A stretch of 64,000 nucleotides of DNA from Cunninghamia lanceolata. Taxonomy: Eukaryota > Streptophyta > Pinopsida > Cupressales > Cupressaceae. The notes below the pieces were generated by a model. That model had not been told where the DNA came from, did no database searches, and saw only the letters and a program-made list of their open reading frames with translations. A program made the position numbers and the translations under genes. The stretch lies in NCBI GenBank assembly GCA_027924645.1, contig BSBN01000809.1, forward strand, positions 40,330,001 to 40,394,000. The letters run 5' to 3'. Below are positions 32,881-45,936 of the stretch, one piece after another; position 1 is the first letter of the stretch, and each line of letters starts with the position of its first letter.

Positions 32881-35270
32881 TATAGCTTCCAAATCTACAA
32901 TTCTCTTTGTTCTATAAAGAGAGTGTTAGTTAATATATTTCATGTAGGGCATCATGATTCAAAATTGATATCACGATTGAATTTGAAGTAGCAAAGAAAG
33001 TTAGATTTAATTTTTGTTTTATCAAATTTTGATATCAGAGGCCGAATCTATAATAGTTTGAAACTGGTATTTCTTTTCAAATCTAATATGTAGCCACAAT
33101 TTTAGAGCATTTTGGGTCAAAACAAACCTTGCAATTATGCTCAAAAGGCCCAAAAAGCCTAAGGTCAATTGTCAACATTCTAAAATGAAGCTCAAGAACA
33201 TCTGAGAATTTTTTGATATCAAGGTTGTAAAACCCTTGTACGACCTGTTAGAACTAAAAATTAGCTTAAAATTTTCCACAAAAAAATCCATTTCTTCACC
33301 AAAATCCTATCACCTAACATGTCATTTTAAAGTTTTTCTCATTCGAAATACTCCATTTATCTGCCCTATAACTCATCACCCTAACAAATTCACATTCATC
33401 ACCCTACCCACAAATGAAAAAGGTCATGTTAAAGAGACTACACTATATTGGTGGAATTCATTTTAAGGTCCCTTCGAAGAAGCAGTATGGACAATATCGA
33501 GGAGAGAATATCATTTTGAAGGAACTCATTTTAGTTTCCCTTTGATAATTTGACTGAAGTCTTATCGAAGACACTGTGGCATATCAGAGGATAATGTTTT
33601 GGGGTCTCTTTGATAACCTGAGAACTAGACTATAGAGGGACATAAATATTTTAATAACTATGACTCAACTTTCATAGAAAATACACCTCAGCACTCAAGA
33701 AACCCAAAAAAACATCTCTTGGACATGATTCATCAAGGTATCAAAGTGACAATAAAAGGTCAAAGGGACGAATCCTAACTTACACACTTGAAGAATCAAA
33801 GAGATTATAGATTATTGGGATGAGTGATTCATGAGTCCCTTCGATGTCACGTAAGCAGTAAAGTTCATTGAAGAGAAAAATATACATCGACAGGACAAGG
33901 AAATTTATCCCTTCAATAAAGCAATGGCCCTTGACAAAGTTAATGATGAATCAGTGGTGCTGGAAAATATGCATGTGTAGTTAGAGAAAATTTTCACTTT
34001 GGAGTTTGTTATGAAAGATATAATCACTACTATAGATACTTTTGCTAGCCAGGAATATATCGATCATCCATCTAGGATCAACATGTTCATTTCTCGAGTA
34101 GCATTGGAGTCAGAAGCTTTATTGAAATCATTTACAATTGGATACTCCATCATGGAGAAGGGACTTTGAACAGATCTTAAGTGGTCATGGGTTCCTTATG
34201 GACACTAATGGATTGTGGTATTATGATTGTTGTGGATTTCATTTTTGTCTTTGTTAATTACAGTTGTTAAGGTTTTAGTCATGTTCATCAAAATGTAAAT
34301 GAAAAGTCACTACTTTAGACATAACGACCTGAAGCTTGTTGCTTCCCATATATAAGGGAAACCATGACCAAGTTTTAAAAGATATCATCATAATCTTAGC
34401 ATCTAGCCATACTCATAGAATAGAATGCAAATAAAACTTTTGATATGAATTTTGAAGCAATCTAATGGAGAAGAAAGTTTAAATTGGTGGCCCAATTTCT
34501 GGTGTTGAATTGTTCTATTGATATTAATTTGTATATGTTATCCTACTGTCTCCAAAGTGGTCTTTCTCTGTTATTCAAATTAAGTGTATCCAAAATATAT
34601 TTAATTTGTCAAGACACTTGCTGCCTCTATGTTATTTTCTTGATTAGTTTTTGTGAGAAGTGAATTGACATCCTCTTAAGAGATTCATTTTAATTAGTTT
34701 CTACCCAAAATTAAAATCCTTTTAAATCAATCATCTCAACTAGTTTCCTTCAAACAAGAATTAAAAGTCCTTTCAAAAATCACAATAACTTAGGAAGATA
34801 TCACTGGGATTTGTAAGAAGAGCCTGATAATTGAAAAACTTGCATGTTTGTACAAAGTATAGACATCCAAAAGTGTCGAGTAGTTAGAGTTCAGCTAAGA
34901 GAGAGGATCCACATATTATACACATCTTGACTCCATTTATCCAATAGGACTAGGCAATGATCTCACTCACTTCAAAACAATACTCCACTTATTCACATAT
35001 TTAAATTTCAAACATTAGAAGTAGGATTAGCTATTAGTTTGATATCTATTTCACACTCACATGCCATTAATAAATAGATTTCTATAGTCAAAGTACATAC
35101 AACCCTTAAATCTATTTCATTATCAAGGTACATCCGCCTAGGTCTAAAAGAGCTTGAAGATCAGGGAGTTCTAAAGCACATTGGTTAACTACGTTCATTG
35201 GACAAAACATTGTCAAACCTGACCATAGAACCTAGCATACTCTAAGGGTTTACAATCTATAATTTTGGGA
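32881..35270. other. Unassigned, with one possible decayed coding stretch
   Basis: No family could be recognised. At about 33920-34168 (plus) a stretch of more than 80 codons with one TAG reads ALDKVNDESVVLENMHV, then LEKIFTLEFVMKDIITTIDT and INMFISRVALESEALLKS. It has protein-like composition but no recognised motif. The block just before 35280 should contain the 5' LTR of the gypsy relic that follows, but I cannot fix its borders. Confidence 0.35.
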
Positions 35271-35280
35271 ACCAATAGAT

Positions 35281-35299
35281 TTGGCGACTCTACTAGGGA
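35281..35299 (+). other. Putative gypsy primer-binding site
   Basis: TTGGCGACTCTACTAGGGA resembles the TTGGCGACTCYRCTGGGGA sequence that commonly follows the 5' LTR in plant gypsy elements. It lies 224 bases upstream of the gag frame. Confidence 0.55.
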
Positions 35300-35522
35300 T
35301 AAACCTAAGAAAATCTGGTAGAAGATCATCATAATAGAGTCAAGAAATAAAGAATCATAGCTCTGTTGGTGGAGAAAAACCTAGAAGATAAAATCATTCC
35401 TCTCTAAGAGAAGTGGCAACTCTAAACAAATATCCCAGACACATTACGTATGAATGATAAATTGAGTATCAAATTAGAAAGATTACATTTTAAGGCACCA
35501 AAGTATTACAGTCTCTCATAAC

Positions 35523-37722
35523 ATGGAGGGTAGAAGGTCCTTGCAAAAGAGAAGTCTAAAGAAAGATGGTAAGAAGTGGAAAAATAAGCAATATCCCCCA
35601 CCTTCAAAGGCCAGTGCTAAGAAGAATGGAGGAACATCAAATCAGCCAGAGGGCACACAAAACAATAACCATAGTGCTCAAGAAACTACATCAGAACAAC
35701 CTCTCACAACACACAATAGTTTTGATCCTCTACACGGATCAGAATTTTATGAAGGATTTCCATCAAGGGGCTAGTCCTCCTATCTTGAACAAAACAACTT
35801 AAGTAACATTGTTCACCATTTTCAAGATGACCCTCAAAAGTAGAGTGAATTTGAGGCATGGCTTGAACAAGAAAGGATAAATATCCAAAGAGACTATGAT
35901 TATAGAATGACACTTCAACAGAGTGAAGACGTTCAAGATGGCATCCACATAGACTCATGTTAGTACATTAGAAGGCACATGAACTACTGAGGAGGTACAA
36001 CAAAATCTACAAAAAGTATAGGAAGAGCTCAGGTTAGCCAAACTAAAGGAAGAGGAAGAACAAACAAAACAAGAGTTACAACAGATAAAATCTTGATGTA
36101 CAACAAGTAGCTCAAAATATATACCACCCCACAAGCAAGGCATGCCTACCAATACAAGTAATTCACAAGGGTAATGTACCAGAATATAAGTGGTCCAAAG
36201 GTTTCAAAAACACCTCACAATGCAGTAGGAAATCCAAACAACACAAATTATGTATAGCAAAATATTCCACCACAAATCCCCAAATCACAAAATGTTCCTA
36301 CAACTTCCCAAACTATGGCTAACACCTACCTACCTCCTGGTCAGCAGTATGTCCCACCTCACCAACATTACATACCTCAACAAAATGTGCAAGGTAGTGT
36401 ATACCCTCACCATAATATACAACAACATGTACCTCACCACCAATACCAACAAGGCCCTCAGTATCAACACTACCAACATAATTAAAATCCTTACCTACAA
36501 GGACCTTTGAACATAAATAGATACATGCAACTAGATTTATCTAGATATCAAATCTGTCTAGATCTAATTAGTAATGATTTGAGGAATGGACTCCTAAATT
36601 TTTTTGGGAATCATGCTATTTTAGCATAAGAATATATAAGAAATTTTGAGATAGTTATGGATAACTTTGATGTATAGTATGAAGATGTCCTCATGAAGTT
36701 ATTTATGTTATCCCTGATTGAAGATGCTAGGGATTGGTATAAGAATTTGCTCAATGCCTTGATTAGTTCTTTGGTAGATTTTAAAGACCAGTTTAAAGAA
36801 CAATATGGAAATTAGTGTGACCCAAATTTTTCCTTGCATGAATTAATAGGCATCCAAAAGAACCACAATGAATTAGTGGTAGATTTCAACTAGAGGTTCT
36901 CAAAACTATACCATAAAAATTTACGTGAATCAAAACCCCTAGATGTTATGGCCCTGGCCTTGTACCTAAAAGCCTTTGATCTTAAAACTGGGTATCAACT
37001 CTGAAATAGAGCTCCCATTACCCTTGCAGAAGCTCAAAAGGTTGCTGTGAACATTGAAAATAATAGAAGAGCTACTGGAAAACTTAGCAAAAGGGATAAT
37101 ATCAGAATCCCACAAAATTCTAATGATCATGAAACTAGGCAGACAAACTATTATAGGAATGAAAGGCCTAGGTTACATGATATGCCCTACAATACTAATT
37201 GGAAGGATGGAAGCCCTGTGGATAACAATCAAAAACATAATTATAGTAAGGACACCCCTGATCCCTTGAAAAAAACATGGGACACATGTGGTAGAAAATA
37301 TTCCATGGTGTTTAGCATGCAACTTACCACATTCACTTGAATATTGTGTAGTAGCATAGTCCTTACAATAAAATGGAATATCTTATGATCAGGAGAGGGA
37401 TGATCATACTATAAACATGTTAGGGATGAGACCCTATCAAATTGATGAAGAATACTCATCCTTTGAAGAAGATGGGTTTGAATATGATGTGAGTAATCAG
37501 ATTACAATGTCAATATGGGTCAGTAGGAAATTTTTTCCAATCAAGAAGATGATAATGAAGAAACCGCTTATATACCTAATGCAATGCCACAATTTTAGTT
37601 AAGGAAACCAACCGAAGAAGAGAAAAGGACTCTTACAATCATTGTTGTGGCGTAGGCTAAAAGAAAATACAACTTGAGGAACAGAACCATAAATAGAGAT
37701 CAAGGAACACCTAGAAGCTTAT
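35523..37722 (+). pseudogene. Gypsy gag (and start of protease region), broken
   Basis: An ATG at 35523 opens the basic MEGRRSLQKRSLKKDGKKWK, followed by a polar region and a Glu-rich coiled coil. A Pro/Gln/His-rich stretch follows (36250-36510: YLPPGQQYVPPHQHYIPQQ). The gag core is at 36540-37080, with FEIVMDNFDV, MLSLIEDARDWYKNLLNALI, FKDQFKEQYGN and later ITLAEAQKVAVNIENNRRA. It is a clear retrotransposon gag with the D-A-x-x-W-Y signature. Stops and frameshifts are frequent. The relic ends exactly where the gypsy element at 37727 begins, so that element inserted into it. I did not find the continuation after 53700. Confidence 0.75.
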
Positions 37723-37726
37723 TCAT

Positions 37727-40408
37727 TGTAATGAGCCTCCCTCTTGGTTCTTCTTGCTGCAGTGGAAGGAAGTTGGTGAAACATTTAAGTGACAAGAAAA
37801 TCTGATAGAGAAGGGAATTGTGGCAATGAGGAGTGGGTGATTCATTGAAGATAGAAAGAAAATATTTGGTTTCTATATGGGAAATTGAATACCTTTCTAG
37901 AGCGTGACTGCAGAGAAGATAAGGGAGGAAAATATCTCTTTTCAAGGGAGTCAACACATTTTGCTGAGGAAAAAGAGAGGGTTTAAAACTAGAAGAGAAA
38001 CAGAGAGAATGGGAGAAAAAAAGACAGGGGAAGGATTTAATCAGGAAGCGATCAAATTGCAAGAGCTGAGGTGAGCTGAGGGGAGTGCAAACCAGTTCTA
38101 GGAAAGTATATCAAACCACAAGATTGAGGTGCGCTAAAGGGGAGTATGATCATCAGTCTTTGTTTTCCCAGCACAAAGAATACCATCTAGTGTGATTTGG
38201 TGTAGAGGTATTTACCTCTGGTCATTATTTTTCTAGTACAAAAACTAGAATAAGTCTATTGCGATTTCATTAAGCACACAAATATCGAAACCCCATTACT
38301 GCCTTTGTAAAAATCTAAAATATGGTTGCTGTTGTTTCTTTAAGCACAGAGAAAAACTGAAACCACATTACTACCTTCAAAAATCTAAAGTATGTTTTCT
38401 GCTATTTCATTAGGCACAGGAAAACCAAAACCCCATTTCTACCTTCATAACAACTAGAATAAGTTTGCTGTTGTTTCATTAGGCATAGAGAAACCAAAAC
38501 CCCATGACTGCATTTAAAACATGCCTGTGTTTTATGTTGAGGAAAGATTAAACATTGACACCATGTAAGGAAGAAGATACAAGGGGGGATGCACAGCCCA
38601 ATTATATAGTGGGAAGGCATCACATTAAAAGAATCCCATACAAGAGGGCTACGCTACAGAATTGGGTAGTCTACTATGGTAGTGAAATGAGTATATATCA
38701 TGGCGCTAATCTATAGTTTATTTTGGGCTCTGTCAATATCCATGGTTGCTTATGGACAACGTGGATTCACCAGCCTTGTGGATACCATCGACCTTGAGTG
38801 AAAGAATGTTATGGCACTAAAATACCTTAGTTTTATTGACCTATATTGTGCATTAAACTTTGGTTACATAATTTATGATTAAGAATATCGGTCACGCAAC
38901 TCAAGGATCTAAAGGAAATCTCTAGAGGAGGGAAAATTAAGATCTCCATTTTGTTATTATCTTAAACATTCCTATTTTTGTTATGTTAAAAGTGGTAGAC
39001 AATATGCAAAATAAGCTGTGAGAAGACTTGCAATGCCTTTTGCCATGCTTTTTCTATTATCTATGCATACCTTTGTGAATCATGACCAAATTGGGGTCAC
39101 TGGAGTTATTACACAACTGATCTAACTAGCAAAAGGCCATTTTCAACAAATTACACAGTCCACGAGAGTTTGGGTCTTGTGGATCATATTTTTCATCTTT
39201 ACTATTTTAAAGTTAGAACTCAGTGTTTTTAGTCTTTTTGGATTCCTCATTTATTCAAATGAGATGAACAAGGTCTAGGCATTAGAGTGGTCATTTGGAG
39301 TGGCTCTCTATGGGCCCGGGGCCCATAAGTGGCTGCTAGGGGAACTAGTAGTAGAGTTACAGTAACAAGTGATAACTAAAATTAAAACATTGGGGTAAAA
39401 AACAATAATAAGATAATTAGCCCTCATGCATGGCCTTGAGCACTTGTAAATGCTAAGGATGCAATGCGAAGGCCTATCCGTCTGTGGGACATCGAGTAAT
39501 CCATCTATGGGGTGTCGATTCAGGCATGATTGACTCTCCTCATTTGTATGAGAGGAATACTTGGTTCCATGTGGTGCCATCCCTTCGAGAACGCATGATG
39601 ACACTCCATCTGATTACACTCTAGTATCTAGCACCTTAGTAGTCATGAGTAGTAACCGACCTATGATTTAGACGAGTACAACTATGTTATGACTTTGGCT
39701 ATATGCATTATTCTCCGTGTCTGCTCCGTGATTGATGTGAGTGTTGGCCATCTTGTACCCCCTTGTTGTTTTTTCATTTGGGCCTTGTGACTATCTCCGA
39801 GCATGGTGGGGTGGTCTCTTATGAGTCCACATGGTTGGGAGGCATTGCCACCACCATTGGGGACCGGCGAATAGGTTATTGGAGCACCAGATTGGAGATG
39901 TCCTCTCTCTCTCTATTACTTTATCAACTGTTGTACTTCTTCAATCATTGTATCATATTCAGGACTATGTTATTGTAGTTGTATCACATTCTAGAATATA
40001 TCATTGTAATTCTATATGCATTTATGTAATTGTACTCTCTTAAGAGAGAAGTTGTAATAATTGAATTTAATGAGAAGAAATGAGATGTTTGTTATTTGGT
40101 TTAAAGATTCTAATGTGGGTATCGAATCTTCTTATACTATGATGCTTATGGATTAATGTTTATATTAGATATGGGATTAGGAACATTTGCTTTGGTGTTT
40201 AAAATGAATGTATTTTTTAATGTTTTCTCTAGAGGGTGAATTAGTCCTCTCCTTCGGGTTGCACATTCGGCCATACTTGGCCATGAATGCTATCAATCTA
40301 TCAAATCGACAATTGCATCATGTGTATGTTATCTACTTATGTCAAAAAAAAATTATCTTGTCCTCTTTTGGCTCTTACCTTTCAGGGGTTACGTAGCATG
40401 ATGTTACA
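37727..40408 (+). repeat. 5' LTR of the chromovirus element
   Basis: About 2.68 kb, from TGTAATGAGCCTCCCT to GCATGATGTTACA just before the PBS. Its first 1,110 bp align with 52590-53700. Long LTRs are usual for this group. Open stretches inside it (such as 38402-38623 minus) are not genes. Confidence 0.85.
38255..38525. repeat. Minisatellite of about 72 bp inside the LTR, about four copies
   Basis: Degenerate units share TTTCATTAGGCACAGAGAAA-like and AACCCCATTACTGCCTT-like text. The same array is present in the 3' LTR at about 53115-53390, so it predates the insertion. Confidence 0.75.
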
Positions 40409-40410
40409 TA

Positions 40411-40422
40411 TGGTATCAGAGC
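40411..40422 (+). other. Primer-binding site of the chromovirus element
   Basis: TGGTATCAGAGC two bases after the LTR end; initiator tRNA-Met type. Confidence 0.85.
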
Positions 40423-40603
40423 CCATGTTCACACACTAGGAGCTCTAGCATACTTGAGCCTTCTATGTTTTGTTGTGTTTGGCATGTGTGGCATGAGCTT
40501 GTTAAAATTATTTTATAGTCTTGTTGTTATGCTTGATGCCTTAGTATGGTGTATCAGTCATCCTTGTGATGATCTATTTTGATGTGTTCTTTGCTTCCTT
40601 TAG

Positions 40604-41880
40604 GATGCCTCCTAGGGCAGAGCCAGAGGTAGAATTAGAGGTATAGCCACTGTTCTTCGACATAGCACCTGATGTAATGCTGATCAGGGCAATCAGGGCA
40701 ATCAAGGTAATCGAGGTGAGCGTCAGGAGGAACCGCATTTTGAGAATGAAGCCGAAGGGCTGGAGGTGGCTTAGGTTTTAGCTCTTTTATAGCAGATTAT
40801 GGACTGATTAGGACCTCGTCAGGAAGTATCTCATGAGGCGTAGTCACACCCTTCTTGTTAGGATAGTCAGGATGCTGGAGCTAAGTGTGAGTGTTCCTGT
40901 AGTCCAGATCATTTGAGAGAAGTTGTTGTGAGGGATAGGGTGGATGGAGACAATGTTACTATAGGTCACATGAGGCATCTTCTTAGAGCTCATCCACCTA
41001 CTTTTGATGGTTCTGGTATAGGTACTGGGGTAGACTTGGTTAATCGATCTCAATTGATGCTTTACTATGCATCCTTATAGTAGCAATACTAGAGCTCGAT
41101 GTGCCATTATGCATCTTAGAGGTTTTGCATCTACATGGTGGAGAGTAGATGAATAGAAGCTTCACCTAGAAATTACTTTTGTTTCTTTGGGACTATTCTT
41201 AGAGAGGTTCCATGCATGATTTCTTTCAGACTAATATCGACAGAGATGTGCTAAAGAGTTCCATGAACTTCGTCAGTTGACTATGACGGTAGATCAGTAT
41301 GAACACTATTTCTTTGAGCTTAAGTAGTATGCTAGCATTTCTGATGACAAGCCAATGTTAGTACAACATTTCATCAGGGGCTTTAATGCCCGTATCAATG
41401 GTGGTGTCCGTGTGTTTGAGCTGAAGACCTTAGAGATCATTGTGGAGAAGGCAAGGTTGATAGAGGATAATTTGACTAGAGGCTTTGGTGGTCTGGCAAG
41501 TGTTTAGATTGGTAGTACCCCTCCCTTAGGATCAGTTTCTCAGGATACACAGTCTCAGGGAGCTAGACCATATAGATCTCACTATGCACCTCCTAGATCT
41601 AGTCAGTGACAGAGGCATAGGCCTACTCAGTCTCAGCAGAGTGGATAGAATCCTGGTACCCCATTTTCTAGAGATCATCTGTGTCATCATTCTCAGAGTA
41701 GGCAATAGAGTGGTCTGACACATATTTTTTAGAGTGCACAATAGAGTTCTAGGGGTGGTGGACCCAGCAATCATGTGCACCATTTTCGAGCCAAGGTTTT
41801 GGCAGGGGTGGTTGTTGTGCTTGTGGGCAGCATGGTCATATAGCTGCTGAGTGTCCTTAGAGATCATTGACTAGAGTTAG
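40604..41880 (+). pseudogene. Gypsy gag of the chromovirus element, broken
   Basis: The ATG at 40604 opens MPPRAEPEVELEV followed by a TAG. The gag core includes LRAHPPTFDGSGIG (about 40987), FASTWWRVDE, FHELRQLTMTVDQYEHYFFE and FIRGFNARINGGVRVFELKT (41270-41430). A basic Ser/Gln-rich stretch leads to the knuckle CCACGQHGHIAAECP (about 41815-41860, CX2CX4HX4C). In-frame TAG codons are numerous, several at positions where Gln or Trp is usual. Confidence 0.8.
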
Positions 41881-41974
41881 TCAGAGATAGGCTACTTCAA
41901 AGCCTATAGTAGGTGATTCTGGCAGATCACATAGAATTTTTGCGGTGGTTGATAACTATTAGGCTGAGCGTCAG

Positions 41975-43830
41975 GGCACCATGGTCAAGTATTCAGGTGT
42001 GTTATGTGGGGTTACCACATCTATCTTGTTTGATTTAGGAGCTTCAGATTCTTTCATTTCTCCTTCTCTCGTGGAGTGTTGTGAACTCATGGTGGCAAGG
42101 CAAGATGTGGTTGATAGGTTGACTTAGCTACTGGATCCAAGGTGGTTGTAGACTCCCTTGTTTGTGGTTGTGTTTTGGATTTGGGCAGCTTCACTACCAC
42201 AGTAGATCTCCGTGTGTTTCCTTTGGGGTCCTACAAGATTGTGTTAGGCATGGATTGGTTGGAGACCCATCTGGCTAGTATAGATTGTCGGTGTAAGTTG
42301 GTTTAGTGTGTAGATGATGTTGGAGAGCATGTTGAGTTGGGGTTCAGAGACCAATTTCTCTTCGTGTGATTTCAGCTATGCAGTTGAAGAGTGCCATGCG
42401 GCAAGGTTGTCAGATGTTCGCTATTTTAGTTAGTGATCTTGCTGAGGGTGGGATTCGAGAGGTATCTCTTGATGATCATCCTATTCTTCAGGAGTTTGTA
42501 GATGTCTTCTAAGTGATATTCTAGGTATGTTGCCTAAGCATGACATAGACTTTTGTATTGATCTCATTCCTGGTACGGAGCCTATTTCTTGGGCATCATA
42601 TCACATGACTACTCAGAAGTTGAGTGAGTTGCGGTTGCAGTTAGAGGAGTTACTAGAGAAGGGTTTCATTTGTCCTGGTGTATCCCATTGGGGAGTGCTT
42701 GTCATCTTCGTGAAGAAGGACGGATCTCTTCATTTGTACATTGATTATTGCCAATTGAACAAAGTGACGGTGAAGAATCATTACCCATTGCCTCGAATAG
42801 ATGATTTGTTTGATTAGATGAGGGGAGCGAAGTTGTTCTCCAAGATAGATCTGAAGTCAGGATACCATCAGGTTTGCATTCATGAGGCAGACATTCATCG
42901 GATGACATTTCATACACACTATGGGTTTTATGAGTTCACGGTTGTCCCTTTTGGGTTGACCAATGCTCCATCAATTTTTATGAGTTTGATGAATGGGGTG
43001 TTTCACACCTATCTTGACTAGTTTTTTCTCATGTTCCTTGATGATATTTTGATTTATTCAAGGACTATGGAGGAGCATGAAGGCCATTTGCGGCAAGTTT
43101 TGCAGTTCTTGCGAGATAATCAGTTGTTTGGCAATTTGGTGAAGTGTGAGCTCTTCCAAACTAAAGTGAGATATTTGGGCCACATCATCTCAGGAGAGGG
43201 TATCTTAGTGGATCCTTCTAAGATTCAGGAAATTGTGGATTGGCTAGCACTGAGGAATGTGGCTGAGGTTTGTAGTTTCATGGGATTGGTGGTTTACTAT
43301 CGTTGTTTTGTGAGAGATTTCTCTCGGGTAGCCAATCCCATCACTTCTCTTCAATAGAAAGGGAAGAAGTTTGTGTGGTCAGATTAGTGTAAGTTAGCTT
43401 TTCAAGCTCTCAAGGAGTGGCTGACTAGTGCACCTATCTTGGTAGTGCCATATCCTATAGATGATTTTGTAGTGTGAATGGATGCTTTGTTGAGAGGGTG
43501 TGGGGGTAGTCCTCATGCAGGAGGGACGAGTGATTACATATGAGTCCCGTAAGATCAAGGATAATGAGATGAACTACCCCACCCATGATTTAGAGTTAGC
43601 GGCTGTCGTCCATGCACTTATGCATTGGAGACATTTCCTCTTGGGACATCAGTTTGAGTTGCATAGTGATCATCGCAGTTTGCAGTATATCTTCACTCAG
43701 CTGAATTTGAATGCTTGGCAGCACTGTTGGATGGAGTTCCTCTATGAGTACAACTTCTAGCTTCACTACATCCAAGGTAAGGAGAATGTTGTTGCGGATG
43801 CCTTGAGCAGGAGGAGACATGAGATTTTAG
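41975..43830 (+). pseudogene. Protease, reverse transcriptase and RNase H, broken
   Basis: The protease motif reads ILFDLGASDSFIS near 42020-42060, with D-S/T-G changed to D-L-G. RT follows from about 42500: [20 protein letters not shown], then KIDLKSGYHQV (42843) and VPFGLTNAPSIFM. The catalytic motif is FLDDILIYS (43034-43060), both Asp kept. GHIISGEGILVDPSKI and FMGLVVYYRCFVRDFS (43170-43330) are the typical RT thumb and connection. RNase H has [20 protein letters not shown] and [13 protein letters not shown] (43540-43700). Stops at about 42818, 43019 and 43357, and others further on, break the frame. Confidence 0.88.
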
Positions 43831-44184
43831 TTTTGTCCCTTGGAGTGGATTTGCGGAACCGTATTTTGGAGTCACTTCCTAGTGATACTTGGTATTAGGA
43901 GGTGAGAACAGAGATTGAGTCTGGGAGAGTCCTTGAGGGCAGGTTTGTAGGGTTGTCTCTTGAGTTTGATGGACTCTTGCAACATCTTGGTCATATTTTT
44001 ATTCCAGATTCTGATGATCTTCATTCCTTGGTTTTGTTAGAGGCCCATCATGCACCCTATTCATCTCATCTAGGTGTCACAAAGATGCATGCTGACCTTT
44101 GACAGTTGTATCATTGGGCAGGTATGCAGCGTGATATTGCTAATTTTGTGGTTCCGTGTCTTGAGTGCCAGCGGGTGAAGGTAG
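43831..44184 (+). pseudogene. Integrase N-terminal zinc domain (5' half of split gene)
   Basis: HHAPYSSHLGVTKMHADL, then YHWAGMQRDIANFV and CLECQRVK give the H-H-C-C zinc finger of gypsy integrase. The sequence is cut directly after QRVKV by the nested element. Reading resumes at 50881 with VEHKHPAKLLQPHSIP. Confidence 0.85.
44180..44184 (+). repeat. Target-site duplication of the nested element (left copy)
   Basis: GGTAG here and at 50881-50885; removing 44185-50885 restores the integrase reading order. Confidence 0.88.
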
Positions 44185-45242
44185 TGTAAGGACCTGACTC
44201 ATCCTAAATCAAATAACATTAAACTCTGATTTCAAAAATAACAATGAATACAAATTTTGATCTGACAGATGTAGGAAACGTGAAATTCTTCCAGAAGTGC
44301 TTAATGTATGCTATAGTAATGCGATGAAACTTGAAATTTAGTTTCCTATAATCATTAGGTTCTAAAAAGATCACCAATTTTTAAATCTAGTGCAGAGAGA
44401 ATACATTACAAGAGAAGGTACATTATGTAAGATAACCTAGAAGAACAACGGATCAGTCCATACCTTAAATCATGCATTACATCTTGCATTCATTTTCGAT
44501 AGCTTGCTTCTCCTCCAGTAACTGTATCCTTATCATCTGCACAAAATTAACTTAACAATCTCATGTTAACACAACTCAGTAATCACTACTTAGAGAATTA
44601 AGATCACGATGCTAATTGTAGGACACCCTACATCCAGGGGACCTGAGTATTGGGGGCATCCTTCACCGTCCAGACTGCCTACATACCCTGTATCCATGGG
44701 ATCAAGGCCCCCTCCTTAGGATGTGACTAACGCGGGGAATGCGAACATGTAGTTCTATTTTGCACTATGTTTGGTGTAACTATGAGTGGGTACCTAGCCC
44801 TTTCTAGGGTTATCCCATACCCTAGACAGTTCTTTGTCAGCTGCCACCCACTCGGTGAAACAGGGACGGAAGTTAGTCCACTACCACAAACACCTAAAGG
44901 GGTGTTTGTCAGTTAGTCCTAGTGTGGAGGAATCCCTATAAGGTATCTACCTATGAAATCTAATTTGCTTCCCCAAGCCAAATTAGATAATTATCGTGAC
45001 TAAGTTCGTTCCTAATTCCCTAGTACTTTCACCATGATCTGCGAGGGTGAGATGAAAGCATATGATAGATAGCATTTCTGGATCAGCCTAGTTGCCCTAT
45101 CTAACATTTCACATATCCTCCCCGATCTACACTCGCGTGTCAATAAACCTCATTTTCTAATATAGAACAATATCAACATAATAGTACATATACAAAACTA
45201 ATAGTGTTAAGACCACTCATAAAATTAGGGTTAACTGATAAC
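44185..45242 (-). repeat. LTR copy (left) of the nested element
   Basis: Begins TGTAAGGACCTGACTCATCC and stays nearly identical to 45937-46994 up to GGGTTAACTGATAAC, then diverges abruptly. This looks like the retained 3' part of the minus-strand 3' LTR. Confidence 0.85.
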
Positions 45243-45936
45243 AAAGAACAAGTCCTTGAGGTAAAAGGACCATCTTAAAATTTAAATAAAGAAATAAAAT
45301 ACTGCGGCTTAACACTTAAGGAAAAGCTTTAACACAAGAATAAAGAATGCAACAATCTCATAAAATTTGCACTTTACAAGCACCGTGTAGCCTTACAACA
45401 AGACCACCTAAGGGGAATACAGAACTTGGTGGACTTTTATCACTCAAATAGCTGAATCGTACAATGGTCTTAAACCACATAGAGAACAATGATAATCGCC
45501 ATGTCACGTTAAGCATTCCCCACACACCCTGAAGCAACCTTATCATACTTCTATATCCAAAATCCAAATGAATAGTCATATAACCCCATACAACCCAGGG
45601 CATGCCATTCTAAAAAGATTATGATGTGCCACAAGGGGAATTAGCCACGGAAGATGATATTCACTTCACAAGTTTTACGGTTGTCATGTACACAACTACC
45701 GTTGTCCTATTACACATACCATTACTGTCATCAAGCTATCCACTTCACCTTCTAGGGAAAGTTTACTTATGACCTTATCATTTCTTTTTCATGTTTCTAT
45801 CCATGTTTATCATTAACTGGATGATCATTAGATCGCAAGAGGGGGAATACTATTAGTCTTATGTCTTAATTCTGACCATGCTTTAGTTTAGTGGACCTTC
45901 AGGCCTAGTGTCCGAACCAAAAGCTCTAATACCACA
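45243..45936 (-). other. Internal remnant of the nested element with PBS
   Basis: About 0.7 kb between the two LTR copies. The only recognisable site is the minus-strand PBS complement at 45923-45934. The minus-strand open stretch 45358-45603 has no family match. Confidence 0.5.

Noticed and set aside
38402..38623. Cys-rich minus-strand frame
   Set aside because: It lies within the minisatellite part of a gypsy LTR and has no family resemblance.
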